From the NCBI GenBank assembly GCA_963665495.1, contig OY762289.1, positions 5,208,001 through 5,272,000 on the forward strand: a stretch of 64,000 nt of DNA, given 5' to 3'. The DNA is from G963665495 sp963665495 (GTDB taxonomy: Bacteria > Desulfobacterota > Desulfovibrionia > Desulfovibrionales > Desulfovibrionaceae). A model generated the notes under the pieces. That model saw only the letters and a list, made by a program, of their open reading frames with translations, was not told where the DNA came from and ran no database searches. The translations under genes were made by a program, and so were the position numbers. Shown one piece after another: positions 44,106 to 52,469 of this stretch (position 1 is the stretch's first letter; every line of letters begins with the position of its first letter).

Positions 44106-45131
44106 ATGAAGGACCGGAGTATTCTTGTGCATGAATATGTCACAGGGGGAGGATTCGCCCCGCTTCCCGAGCTTCCCAGCCTTTGCGCAGAGGGAGAGAC
44201 CATGCTTCGGGCCGTTATCCAGGATCTTAAGGCATGGGGAACGGCACGGATAGTCAGCACGCGGGATCAACGACTGAACGGACCTCCCCTTGCCGCGGAT
44301 GAGATCATTCCCCTGAGTCCGGACATTTTTTCAAGCAGCTTTGCCTCGCTTGCCGCAAAAGCGGACGCCTGCCTGCTTATTGCTCCCGAGGAGCACGGCA
44401 TCCTGGCGGAATTGAGCGAAACGGTTCTCAACGCGGGCAGCCGCTTGATCGGAAGCCTGCCTCAAGGAATACGTACGGCCAGTGACAAATGGGTATGCCA
44501 CCAGTTGCTGCAGCAAGCCGGGCTGCAGGTCCCGCGGACGGAATTCGCGCCTGCGGGAAAAGCCCGCGAGGTCGCTTTGAATTTCGGTTTTCCTCTCGTG
44601 CTGAAGACAATCGACGGACAGGGAAGCCTTGGGGTCTGCCTGGCAACGAACCAGGTTTCTCTGGCTCATGCGCTGGACTATTTGCCGCAATCCGAGCCCC
44701 TGCTGGTACAACGCTATCTGCAGGGAGAGCATACCAGCGTTTCTCTGCTGGTTTCCGCCACCGGCATACGGCCCATCTGCGCCAACAGACAACGGATAGT
44801 CCCCGGCATCCCTTTTACCTACCATGGTGGTAGCAGTCCGTACCTGAAACATCCGGACATTGAAAAGGCCATCGGGCTGGCCGTTCAGGCCGTCAAAATC
44901 ATTCCCGGCCTGCGAGGATTCGTGGGCGTGGACCTGATTCTGAGCGGGGGGGAATGTGTGCTGATAGAACTTAATCCACGTGTTACCGTGGCGTACGCCG
45001 GAGTCAGAAATATTGTGAACTGCAATCTGGCCGAAGCAATAAGCAGGGCCTGCCTGGAGGATGAACTTCCGGAGAAAATCACATTCTCCGGATTCAAGCA
45101 ATTCAACCCACGGGAGAGCGTACATGCGTAA
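44106..45131 (+). CDS. ATP-grasp ligase, MfnD-like (tyramine-glutamate ligase family)
   Basis: 341 residues, GGAGTG before the ATG. Starts SILVHEYVTGGGFA, a characteristic opening of the MfnD/ATP-grasp enzymes of methanofuran synthesis; core motifs FPLVLKTIDGQGSLGVCL and CVLIELNPRVTVAYAGVR. MfnD in methanogens ligates glutamate to tyramine. It is followed by MfnF- and MfnE-like genes, which supports the methanofuran assignment, although no tyrosine decarboxylase (MfnA) is in the window. Confidence 0.8.
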   Translation: MKDRSILVHEYVTGGGFAPLPELPSLCAEGETMLRAVIQDLKAWGTARIVSTRDQRLNGPPLAADEIIPLSPDIFSSSFASLAAKADACLLIAPEEHGILAELSETVLNAGSRLIGSLPQGIRTASDKWVCHQLLQQAGLQVPRTEFAPAGKAREVALNFGFPLVLKTIDGQGSLGVCLATNQVSLAHALDYLPQSEPLLVQRYLQGEHTSVSLLVSATGIRPICANRQRIVPGIPFTYHGGSSPYLKHPDIEKAIGLAVQAVKIIPGLRGFVGVDLILSGGECVLIELNPRVTVAYAGVRNIVNCNLAEAISRACLEDELPEKITFSGFKQFNPRESVHA

Positions 45132-46200
45132 CTCGTTAAACATTTCAGGATGGGATGTTGGAGGAGCGAACATCAAGGCGGTCCGCCTCGAGCGACGCTG
45201 TGACCGCAGCGAATCCGTACACAGCGTTTCTCTCCCTTTCGCCATGTGGAAAGACAAGAACCAGCTGGAAGACACGCTTCTGGAAATATCCAGCAGGCTC
45301 AAGCTGTCTGCCACGCACGATTTGGCATTGACTATGACTGCGGAACTCGCGGACATTTTCCGCAGCAAGAGCCAGGGCGTGGCGTTTGTCTGCGACACCG
45401 TCAAGCGCGCTTTTCCCAAGGCGCGGATTCTGGCCCTCGATCTGGCGAGCAATCGCTGGGCGCCGTTGGAAGAAGCGGATCACAGACCTTTGGATTTCGC
45501 GGCCAACAACTGGCTGGCGTCCGCTCTTTTTGTCGCCAAATATTATCCCGACTGTCTGCTTGTGGACATGGGCAGCACCACCACGGACATTATCCCCATC
45601 AAAGACGGCCTGGTGATGGCCCACGGCAGGGATGACTCGGATCGCCTGACCCACGGCGAACTGGTTTACACCGGCATTTTGCGGACCAACCCCAACACAT
45701 TGACCAAAAGCATTCCGGTAAACGGTCTGCCATGCCGCGTGGCCGCCGAATGGTTCGCGTCAATGGCCGACGTTCATTTGCTGTTGGGGCATATCACCAC
45801 CGCGGAGTACTCCTGTTCCACGGCGGATGGTCAGGGGAAAACCTTGCAGGAAGCCGCCCAGCGCCTGGCCCGGGTCGTCTGCGCGGACTGCGAAACACTC
45901 AGCAGGGGGCAGATTCTCGGCATGGCCCGTTATCTGTACGAATGTCAACTCAGCCATATTGCCGAGTCTCTGCATCAGGTGCTTTCGGCACGGGAAGATT
46001 ATGACTCTCCCAAGGTTTTCGCGGCAGGCAGCGGCGCCTTTATGATTCGCGAACTCAACAGACGCCTTGGCCTGGAAAATCTGGGGCCGATTCCTTACAC
46101 AGAACCAAGTGCGTTGAATGTCTTACCGGCCCTGGCCGCGGCGTCTTCGCTGGCGGACCAGATACAGGACATCCCCTGCAGGACGTTGAACGATGCCTGA
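45124..46200 (+). CDS. MfnF-like hydantoinase/oxoprolinase-family protein
   Basis: 358 residues from the ATG at 45124 (GGGAGAG upstream), overlapping the previous gene by 8 nt. ASKHA/hydantoinase-type ATPase fold: ISGWDVGGANIKAVRLE at the N-terminus, CLLVDMGSTTTDIIPI in the middle and VFAAGSGAFMIRELNRRLG near the end. Homologues are known as H4MPT-linked C1 pathway proteins; MfnF condenses the aminomethylfuran unit with gamma-glutamyl-tyramine to form the methanofuran core. It is directly followed by the MfnE kinase gene. Confidence 0.82.
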   Translation: MRNSLNISGWDVGGANIKAVRLERRCDRSESVHSVSLPFAMWKDKNQLEDTLLEISSRLKLSATHDLALTMTAELADIFRSKSQGVAFVCDTVKRAFPKARILALDLASNRWAPLEEADHRPLDFAANNWLASALFVAKYYPDCLLVDMGSTTTDIIPIKDGLVMAHGRDDSDRLTHGELVYTGILRTNPNTLTKSIPVNGLPCRVAAEWFASMADVHLLLGHITTAEYSCSTADGQGKTLQEAAQRLARVVCADCETLSRGQILGMARYLYECQLSHIAESLHQVLSAREDYDSPKVFAAGSGAFMIRELNRRLGLENLGPIPYTEPSALNVLPALAAASSLADQIQDIPCRTLNDA

Positions 46201-46858
46201 ATGCGTTCTGAAAATCGGCGGCAGTCTGGGGCAGGAGGTGATTTTGCCCGAACTTTGCCACGCACTGTCCGAACAGGCTCGCAGGCATCGTCTGCTTATC
46301 GTTCCCGGCGGCGGCAGTTTCGCCAACGTGGTTCGCGACTCTTACAACAAGTTTCCCATTGGCGACAGCGCCGCGCATTGGATGGCCATTTTGGGCATGG
46401 AACAGTACGGGTTGCTTCTGGCGGATCTGATCCCAGACGCCCGGACCGTACGTACTCTGGCCGAGGCAAAGACCTGGGGACAGGCAGGAGAAGTGCACGT
46501 ATTTTTGCCCTATGCGCTGATGCGCCAATGTGATCCGCTGCCCCATACGTGGGATGTGACTTCGGATTCCATCGGAGCCTGGATTGCTGCGCAGACCGGG
46601 GCAGCCCTGTATGTGTTGGTCAAGGATCAGGATGGCCTCTATGCGACGGGCCCGGAAGCCCCTGAAGAACGTCCCTTGCATGAAATGTCCCTAGCCCAGC
46701 TCTCCGCCTGCAGGGGAGTGGACCCCCATCTGCACCGGATGCTGTCCAAAGACGGCCCGCACTGCTGGGTAATCAACGGAAAACATCCGGAACGTCTGGC
46801 GGAATTGCTTGATTCGGGCGCGGCTCAGGGCACCTGCATCAACACGGAGACGGCCTGA
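46193..46858 (+). CDS. Amino-acid-kinase-fold protein, MfnE-like
   Basis: 221 residues, overlapping the previous gene by 8 nt. Amino acid kinase fold: PECVLKIGGSLG, LLIVPGGGSFANVVRD, DSIGAWIAAQTGAALYVLVK and ALYVLVKDQDGLY. MfnE phosphorylates aminomethylfuran phosphate to the diphosphate used by MfnF. Fits the cluster; last gene of the plus-strand operon. It converges with mfnB 4 nt away. Confidence 0.83.
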   Translation: MPECVLKIGGSLGQEVILPELCHALSEQARRHRLLIVPGGGSFANVVRDSYNKFPIGDSAAHWMAILGMEQYGLLLADLIPDARTVRTLAEAKTWGQAGEVHVFLPYALMRQCDPLPHTWDVTSDSIGAWIAAQTGAALYVLVKDQDGLYATGPEAPEERPLHEMSLAQLSACRGVDPHLHRMLSKDGPHCWVINGKHPERLAELLDSGAAQGTCINTETA

Positions 46859-46862
46859 AGCA

Positions 46863-47579
46863 TCAAGGTGCGGACAGGGCTTTTTTCAACCGTTCGACCG
46901 CGCCGGCATCCACACTGCCCGCGGCCCGGTCGCCAGCGCAGATGGCCGACCGAACACCCACTATGTCCGGCTGCAGCCGGCGGAGCAAGGGGATGTCGTC
47001 GAACCCCAGGCTGCCCGCCAACGCGCTGGTCAGTCCGAGTTTACGGCATTCCCGCACAAAATCCTGCACACGGTCCTCGTGCAAAACATCAAAAAGAGAG
47101 CGTCCCGGCCCCTTGCCCAGGGTGTCCAGCATGCATCCGTCAGCTCCGGCCCGATGCGCGACGCCGGGCATGTCTTCCGGAGGCACGCCTCCGAACTCCT
47201 GCGCATCGGCATAGCCCGCGGCCATAACCAGAGTCTTGGGAAAACGGCCGCGTACTGCCTGGCAAACTGCCGTGAGCAGTTCCTCTGCCTGGTCAACGCT
47301 ACGCGGGCCGCACAGCCCCACCTTGACGTATTCCACGCCGCAGGATGCGGCGCCAAGGGCCGCCAGCGCCATGGTCCCCGGCAGCATGGGCGCGTCGCCA
47401 ATGGCCACGCTCACCGGCATGCCGTCAGGCGCGCTTCCGCAAATCCGAAGCACGTAATGGGGTACGGGAGCCCCCAGAGAACCTTCCGCAGGGTTTTTCA
47501 CATCCAGAATATCCGCTCCGCCCGAGACGGCGGAAAGCACTTCCTCTTCCCGGGTGACACTCGCAAGCAAGCGTATCAT
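46863..47579 (-). CDS. mfnB: (5-formylfuran-3-yl)methyl phosphate synthase
   Basis: 238 residues from the ATG at 47579 (GAGGGAG upstream). TIM barrel of the former DUF556 family: RLLASVTREEEVLSAVSGGA, DILDVKNPAEGSLGAP (catalytic Lys and Asp), EYVKVGLCG, CMLDTLGKG and AGSLGFDDIPLL are signature stretches. It makes the furan of methanofuran from two glyceraldehyde 3-phosphates. It is on the opposite strand to the neighbouring operon and divergent from the DUF447 gene, with a 62-bp shared promoter region. Confidence 0.88.
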   Translation of the reverse strand: MIRLLASVTREEEVLSAVSGGADILDVKNPAEGSLGAPVPHYVLRICGSAPDGMPVSVAIGDAPMLPGTMALAALGAASCGVEYVKVGLCGPRSVDQAEELLTAVCQAVRGRFPKTLVMAAGYADAQEFGGVPPEDMPGVAHRAGADGCMLDTLGKGPGRSLFDVLHEDRVQDFVRECRKLGLTSALAGSLGFDDIPLLRRLQPDIVGVRSAICAGDRAAGSVDAGAVERLKKALSAP

Positions 47580-47641
47580 CTCTCTCCCTCGCATGCCGGA
47601 TCCAGATTGCCATTCCGGCCTGTTTTTCCTAGAGTAAACCC

Positions 47642-48232
47642 ATGAAAATTCCACAAGATCTGGGAATGCAGCATGGGTGGATTTATGAAGTCGTCGCCGG
47701 CACCCGCAGTGAAGACGGGCCGCACGCCGCGCCCATAGGCGTCATGACCCCCGACGGGCGAATCATCAAAGCGGAGCTCTACAAGGGCTCCACAACACTT
47801 GAAAACATCCTGCGCAATTCGCTTCTCGGGCTGAACCTGCCTCCTGACGCGACCATGCTCCAGACGGCCCTGTATCACAGGCAGGAGCTACGCTATGTAA
47901 CTTCCCCCACGGGCTCCGACGTCCCTTTTGTCATGGGCGCGGATGCCTGGCTTGAGTTGCGCGTTACCAGCACCCGGGAAAGCACGAACAAAATCCTGCT
48001 CGAAGCGGAATTGTCCGGCTGTCACATACAGAGGCCGGTGAAACTGCTCAACCGTGCCCACGGCCTGCTGCTGGAAAGCCTGGTCCTCTCAACTCGCCGC
48101 CATTTGCTCGACCCGCAGTTCGTGCGGGATCAGCTTCTGGAAAACGCCAGGGTCATAAGCAAGGTCGCTCCCGGATCGACCTATGCCGCAAGCATGGGCG
48201 ATTTGCTTCAGCGCATCGGGATCAAAAGCTGA
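47642..48232 (+). CDS. DUF447 family protein of H4MPT clusters
   Basis: 196 residues. GWIYEVVAGTRSEDGPHAAPIG is the typical DUF447 opening, a flavin-reductase-like split beta-barrel, followed by LYKGSTTLENILRNSLLGLN. DUF447 genes accompany H4MPT genes in methylotrophs and methanogens; some homologues bind FMN. The function is unresolved. No strong ribosome binding site is visible upstream. It converges with mptG, one base apart. Confidence 0.82.
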   Translation: MKIPQDLGMQHGWIYEVVAGTRSEDGPHAAPIGVMTPDGRIIKAELYKGSTTLENILRNSLLGLNLPPDATMLQTALYHRQELRYVTSPTGSDVPFVMGADAWLELRVTSTRESTNKILLEAELSGCHIQRPVKLLNRAHGLLLESLVLSTRRHLLDPQFVRDQLLENARVISKVAPGSTYAASMGDLLQRIGIKS

Positions 48233-48233
48233 A

Positions 48234-49193
48234 TCACTCCTCTACCAGGATGTCGGCGCCCGTATTTCTTGGGCTTGCCACCAGCACCTGCCCAGACCAG
48301 CCTTTTTCGGCGAATTGTGCTTCAGCCGCCCGGACCACGGCATCTTCATTGGCGTCGTTCACCAGTGCGTAGAGGCAAGGCCCCCAAGAGCTTTGTCCCA
48401 CTCCGTACGCCCCGGCTTCAAGCAGTCTGGCCACGAGCTTTCCGGCCACTTCCTGGTAGACACCGCCCTGAGCCTGGGAAAAAAACAGGCCTGTCTGCTG
48501 GTCCACTTCACTCATGGCCTTGCCGAAAGCCTGGATGTCTTCCTCGATCAGGGCAGGAAGCAGCCGCAGCAGAACAATGCGGCAAATAACGTTGGTAATG
48601 TCCCGCGTATCACCCAGAGAGCTGAAGGCCTTGCTTTCTTCCTTACCCGACAGTCCGGGCGAGTTATCGGCCAATACAAGCACAAACCGCCAGCCCGTCG
48701 GAAACTCATGGCGCAGCACCACTTGAGAAGGGTGAATGACTTCTCCCGGCGCGCTTGCCTTGTGTCCGGTCTCCAGAATAAATCCGCCGGCTTCAAAGCT
48801 GGAAATGCCGATCCCGGACCGACCGCCGCGGCCGAGAATCCCGGCCAGTTCGCGAGGCTCGCAGTCCACGCCGTGGAGCTTGAGCAGGGCCGTGCCCACG
48901 GCCAGCGCCAGCTGCGTTCCGGAGCCCAGCCCCGAATGCGCCGGAATACTCTCCCGGAGTTCCAGCCGGGCATGCCATTCCCTGCCGTAATATTCGCTCA
49001 GTTTACGGGCATAGCGGAGGATACGTTCGCAGTGTTCGCCTTTGACATTCAGTTCTGTGTCAGGAGTCGCCGCAAGATGAAAATACGGTTTGTCCAGGCC
49101 GATTCCCAGGCTTCCATAATTCCATCCCAGTTCGCTGTTCAGATTGAGAAAACCAAGATGCAGCCTGCCGTATGCCTTCACTGTCACCCGCAT
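48234..49193 (-). CDS. mptG: Beta-ribofuranosylaminobenzene 5'-phosphate synthase
   Basis: 319 residues, GGAGGAG before the ATG. GHMP-kinase-fold protein with the phosphate loop IPAHSGLGSGTQLALAVGTA and N-terminal VKAYGRLHLGFLNLN; GAYGVGQSSWGPCLYALV near the end. Beta-RFAP synthase joins PRPP and a 4-aminobenzoate-type acid with loss of CO2, the committed step of H4MPT synthesis. It is the last gene of the large minus-strand operon that starts with fwdD. Confidence 0.92.
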   Translation of the reverse strand: MRVTVKAYGRLHLGFLNLNSELGWNYGSLGIGLDKPYFHLAATPDTELNVKGEHCERILRYARKLSEYYGREWHARLELRESIPAHSGLGSGTQLALAVGTALLKLHGVDCEPRELAGILGRGGRSGIGISSFEAGGFILETGHKASAPGEVIHPSQVVLRHEFPTGWRFVLVLADNSPGLSGKEESKAFSSLGDTRDITNVICRIVLLRLLPALIEEDIQAFGKAMSEVDQQTGLFFSQAQGGVYQEVAGKLVARLLEAGAYGVGQSSWGPCLYALVNDANEDAVVRAAEAQFAEKGWSGQVLVASPRNTGADILVEE

Positions 49194-49241
49194 GTCAGTA
49201 CTCCTCCATTGTATAGAATTCTGGCAGCCATGTTGCTGCGA

Positions 49242-49790
49242 TCAAGTCCGGTCCTGGAGCGACCGGACCATGGCCGCAATGGCCTGAGGATTTTCCAGTA
49301 CGAAGAGTCCTTCCATTTTTTTGATTTTTTCCACATTCTCGAGGTCCACGGGACGGATGCGCAAAGTCAGGGGCGAGCCATCGGGCAACGTGGTGGTGGT
49401 ACTGCCAGGCTTTTGGTCGACAGGCAGCAGATAGGCCGGTACCGGGCCTTTGTTCACCTGGGCCACGGCGTTGCTGACGAGTGTGTCCGCAATGCCGCAG
49501 GCGATTTTGGCCGCGGTGTTGGCGGTCAGGGGCGCCACGAGCAGAAAATCGTAGCGGCCGGTCTGCAACGATCCTGCGATAAAAGGCGTATTGGCGTCCT
49601 TTTCAGACAGTACCTTGGAGCTTACCTTTTGGAGCCTGTCTGTCAGTTTGTACCATTGCAGGACTTTTTCCGCAGCCTTGGAGAGCACAATGGTGATTTC
49701 CAGACTCGTATCTGCGGCCAGATCCTCCATAACTTCGAAGGTTTCCTGCAGCAGGTCGCCTGCCCCGGTGATTGCCCAGATAAATTTCAT
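49242..49790 (-). CDS. Flavoprotein, dihydromethanopterin-reductase-like (DmrB/DmrX family)
   Basis: 182 residues, GGGAG before the ATG. Flavoprotein fold with IWAITGAGDLLQETFEVME and YDFLLVAPLTANTAAKIACG, where the FMN phosphate is expected to bind; relatives are archaeal AfpA/DmrB and bacterial DmrX. It should reduce dihydromethanopterin to H4MPT, or pass electrons to the enzyme that does. It lies between the HisA-like and mptG genes. Confidence 0.82.
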   Translation of the reverse strand: MKFIWAITGAGDLLQETFEVMEDLAADTSLEITIVLSKAAEKVLQWYKLTDRLQKVSSKVLSEKDANTPFIAGSLQTGRYDFLLVAPLTANTAAKIACGIADTLVSNAVAQVNKGPVPAYLLPVDQKPGSTTTTLPDGSPLTLRIRPVDLENVEKIKKMEGLFVLENPQAIAAMVRSLQDRT

Positions 49791-49873
49791 GAGAAGGCTC
49801 CCAATTGAACGGCGTCAGGTTATTTTTTTACAACCACTTACCGGCACCAATGGAGCTGCCGACTCGGATGTCT

Positions 49874-50605
49874 TCAGGCAGCGCCGGCCATCTCCGCAGC
49901 GGAGATCCATCCGCGGTGCAGGGCCGTTCCCACGAGTATTCCTTGCAAACCTATTGCCGCGCAATGGTTGACGTCTTCCATACCGCGGGCGCCGCCACCG
50001 GCAATGAGAGTCGCCCCAGGCAGGCGCTTGGCGGCGGGTTCCAGGAGGGACCAGTCCGGCCCGTTACCCGCGCCCACGCCGTCCAGAGTCAGCAAAATGA
50101 ACCTGTCGCAGCCCATCCCGGCCAGAATCTCCAACCCTGTAAGCGGTTCCTTGCCGCTCAGTTCGGGAGCTTTGGAAAGAACCACGCCGTGTAGTACGTC
50201 CAGGCTGACCAGGACTTTGTCCCAACCGGCGGCTTTGCCGATGGATTCCAGAGCCCCCAGGCTCTCCAGGCTTTCCGTGCCCGCCACCACCTGAGCCGCG
50301 CCCGTCTCCAGGACCTGCAGCGCCCCCGGTGCGCCGGAAATCCCGGCATCCACCCAGAGTGCGCCCGGCAGTTGCCGGGACAAGGTGCGCAGCAGTTCCC
50401 AATTGCCTTTGCCTTCGAGGATGGCGTCGAGATCCGCCAGATAAACAGCGGGGCTGTCTGTCGCGGCCTGCAAGGCAAGGGCAATTGTTAGCGGATCCGC
50501 CCCCTGGGCCAGAATGCTCTGCACGGGGCGGTATTGCGAACGTTCGCCGCGAACCGCATGGACGGCCAGGCCATGCAACAAATCAACAACGGGTATCACA
50601 TTCAT
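49874..50605 (-). CDS. HisA/HisF-like TIM-barrel protein of H4MPT clusters
   Basis: 243 residues, AAGGATG before the ATG. Opens MNVIPVVDLLHGLAVHAVRG like HisA, with AVYLADLDAILEGKGNWELL, LWVDAGISG and ATLIAGGGARGMEDV. Such HisA-like proteins recur in bacterial H4MPT clusters (no other his gene is nearby), and a role in coenzyme synthesis is assumed; the reaction is unknown. Confidence 0.82.
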   Translation of the reverse strand: MNVIPVVDLLHGLAVHAVRGERSQYRPVQSILAQGADPLTIALALQAATDSPAVYLADLDAILEGKGNWELLRTLSRQLPGALWVDAGISGAPGALQVLETGAAQVVAGTESLESLGALESIGKAAGWDKVLVSLDVLHGVVLSKAPELSGKEPLTGLEILAGMGCDRFILLTLDGVGAGNGPDWSLLEPAAKRLPGATLIAGGGARGMEDVNHCAAIGLQGILVGTALHRGWISAAEMAGAA

Positions 50606-50671
50606 TGTCGTTCATCCTTGATCATACTTTCGGTCGCCGGAAAGGGAACAGTGGTCCGGCGGCAGGTTGGT

Positions 50672-51529
50672 TCATTGCAACGCATGCCGCAGCAAAATTT
50701 CTCCGCGTCCGCCTTCATTGACGTCCCCGCTGTAGCTTTTGAATGTTGTCCGGGGCTCTGCATCTGGGAACGTGCATCCGGCTCTGGCCAGGGAAGTTTG
50801 CAGTACCAGCCACAGAAGCGGCTTGCAGGTACAGTTGTAACGGAACGTCGGCATCAGTTCTTCCGGGTCGTCCAGCAGCACCACCGTGCCGCGTACCATG
50901 TTCGCGCCCGCCCGGACCCCGGCCTTGCCGCCGACGATGACCGTGCCGGCGCCCATGCTGAAGGCAGCCAGATCGCCGCAATCGCCGCGTACGGCAATGA
51001 TGCCGCGCCGCATACGGGCTCCGGTCAGATTGCCCGCGTTGCCATGGATGATGATCGTACCTCCGGACATGCCCCGTGTGAAGCCTCTGTAGGCGGCGCC
51101 CGTAAAATGCCCGGCGGAACCACGTACTTCGATCTGTCCGCCGGTCATATGCGCCCCAAGCCAGTCACCCGTGTCGCCGGTGATTATCAGCTTTCCTCCC
51201 TTCATCTGGGCGCCGGCGTGGAACCCCGTCGATCCGTCGACGAACAGGGTGCCTGCGGACATGTTTTCGCCCAGCCGCTTGAAGCGGGCGAGATCGCCCG
51301 TCAGCCGGAGTTCGGGAAAACTTGTATCCGCCTGATCCGCGGGAGCCTGCGTTTCCTGTATCTCTACCTGGAAGTGATCGCCCACCTTCTCCTTGCTGTT
51401 GCCGACCTGCAGGGGCAGGGATTCGATTTCGTCCCTGGTCTTGCCTGCAACGTTTTCAGGCAGCAGAGACTCCGCCTCAACCGGCAGATCCGGGGCCGTG
51501 CGGAGAGTCAAATGAATCTGCGTCGTCAT
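50672..51529 (-). CDS. fhcC: Formylmethanofuran dehydrogenase/formyltransferase-hydrolase subunit C
   Basis: 285 residues from the ATG at 51529 (GGAG upstream). Right-handed beta-helix of the FwdC/GltS-alpha type, seen as repeated glycine-rich units: GGKLIITGDTGDWLGAHM, GGQIEVRGSAGHFTGAAY, GGTIIIHGNAGNLTGARM, RGIIAVRGDCGDLAAFSM. In the complex it is a scaffold that holds the polyglutamyl arm of methanofuran between the active sites. Starts 40 nt after fhcD. Confidence 0.9.
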   Translation of the reverse strand: MTTQIHLTLRTAPDLPVEAESLLPENVAGKTRDEIESLPLQVGNSKEKVGDHFQVEIQETQAPADQADTSFPELRLTGDLARFKRLGENMSAGTLFVDGSTGFHAGAQMKGGKLIITGDTGDWLGAHMTGGQIEVRGSAGHFTGAAYRGFTRGMSGGTIIIHGNAGNLTGARMRRGIIAVRGDCGDLAAFSMGAGTVIVGGKAGVRAGANMVRGTVVLLDDPEELMPTFRYNCTCKPLLWLVLQTSLARAGCTFPDAEPRTTFKSYSGDVNEGGRGEILLRHALQ

Positions 51530-51569
51530 AAGCTGACTCCAGTTCGTAGATGTTTCATCTTGTCCGCCA

Positions 51570-52469
51570 TCAATCAAACAGCTTGTGCAGGTGAAAATGG
51601 TGTTTTCCCAAGCGTCCGCCGTAATTGCCGGCGGTTATCTGCACCACTCCGGGAATGCACGCGGCCGTAATCCCCACCTTGGTGGCCTCGGCCACCTGTT
51701 CGAAGGTCAATCCGTCGATAACGATCTCCAGCACGGAGTTCACCCCATCCGGGAGCACGCTTTTCGGTACGCGGCTGCGTATGGTCGGGCAGAACGCGAT
51801 GTTGGTGGATGCGGGCAGAAACGAGTAGCGGGACCCGACCTGGCTTCCACTGCGGACGATGCCTCCGGGAAAGGGCAGGATCACGCCGCGCACAGCGCCT
51901 ATGGCCTCCACAGCGGCCTCGGCCGCGGCAAGGGCCGCGTCCGCGTTTTCCGCAAGAATCATGAAGTTGCCACCGCCCACTGCCGGAGCCGCGCCGTATG
52001 CTTCCTGCATGACGAAATCGCCTTCCATGACGGGAATGCGCCAGTAGCGCTGCCCCTCTATGACCTTGCTGGCCTGGAAGCCGTCGCCGAAATACCGCAG
52101 CTTTGCCCCGATTTTTAACGGCGTGCATTTGTCTTCCTGGCACTCTGGGAGCCCGCCATCAAAACAGGCCGAGGTCGGCGCGGTGATGATGGCCTGGCCG
52201 ATGCGTTTGATGAGCTGTTTTTCCAGAGAGTCCTGCGACATGCCGAAAAATAGGCAGTTCAGTCCCGGGCGTCCGTCCGGGGTTGCCGTGGGGACGCCCT
52301 CGATACCGGCCTCTATGCCGCAGCCGATGACCGAAGTCGCAAAACCCGTGGCGGCCAGGGCGGCCTGCATGGCCCATTTTTCATTCACGGCAGTTATGGT
52401 CACCCGTGCGGCGGACATGGGAAAGGCCTCCGCGAACGTATCCACTATTGCCACATTGTTTATCCGCAT
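51570..52469 (-). CDS. fhcD: Formylmethanofuran:tetrahydromethanopterin formyltransferase
   Basis: 299 residues, GGAGGTGG before the ATG, overlapping fhcA by 10 nt. Transfers the formyl group between methanofuran and H4MPT. Typical stretches: INNVAIVDTFAEAFPM, ATSVIGCGIEAGIE, TAPTSACFDG, GGGNFMILAENADAALAAAE and CIPGVVQITAGNYGGRLGKH. In methylotrophs this subunit (FhcD) is part of the Fhc complex; the gene order here (B, A, D, C) matches that arrangement. Confidence 0.93.
   Translation of the reverse strand: MRINNVAIVDTFAEAFPMSAARVTITAVNEKWAMQAALAATGFATSVIGCGIEAGIEGVPTATPDGRPGLNCLFFGMSQDSLEKQLIKRIGQAIITAPTSACFDGGLPECQEDKCTPLKIGAKLRYFGDGFQASKVIEGQRYWRIPVMEGDFVMQEAYGAAPAVGGGNFMILAENADAALAAAEAAVEAIGAVRGVILPFPGGIVRSGSQVGSRYSFLPASTNIAFCPTIRSRVPKSVLPDGVNSVLEIVIDGLTFEQVAEATKVGITAACIPGVVQITAGNYGGRLGKHHFHLHKLFD

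Noticed and set aside
48183..49808. 541-codon plus-strand frame across mptG and the flavoprotein gene
   Set aside because: Spans two confidently assigned minus-strand genes and has no recognisable domain.
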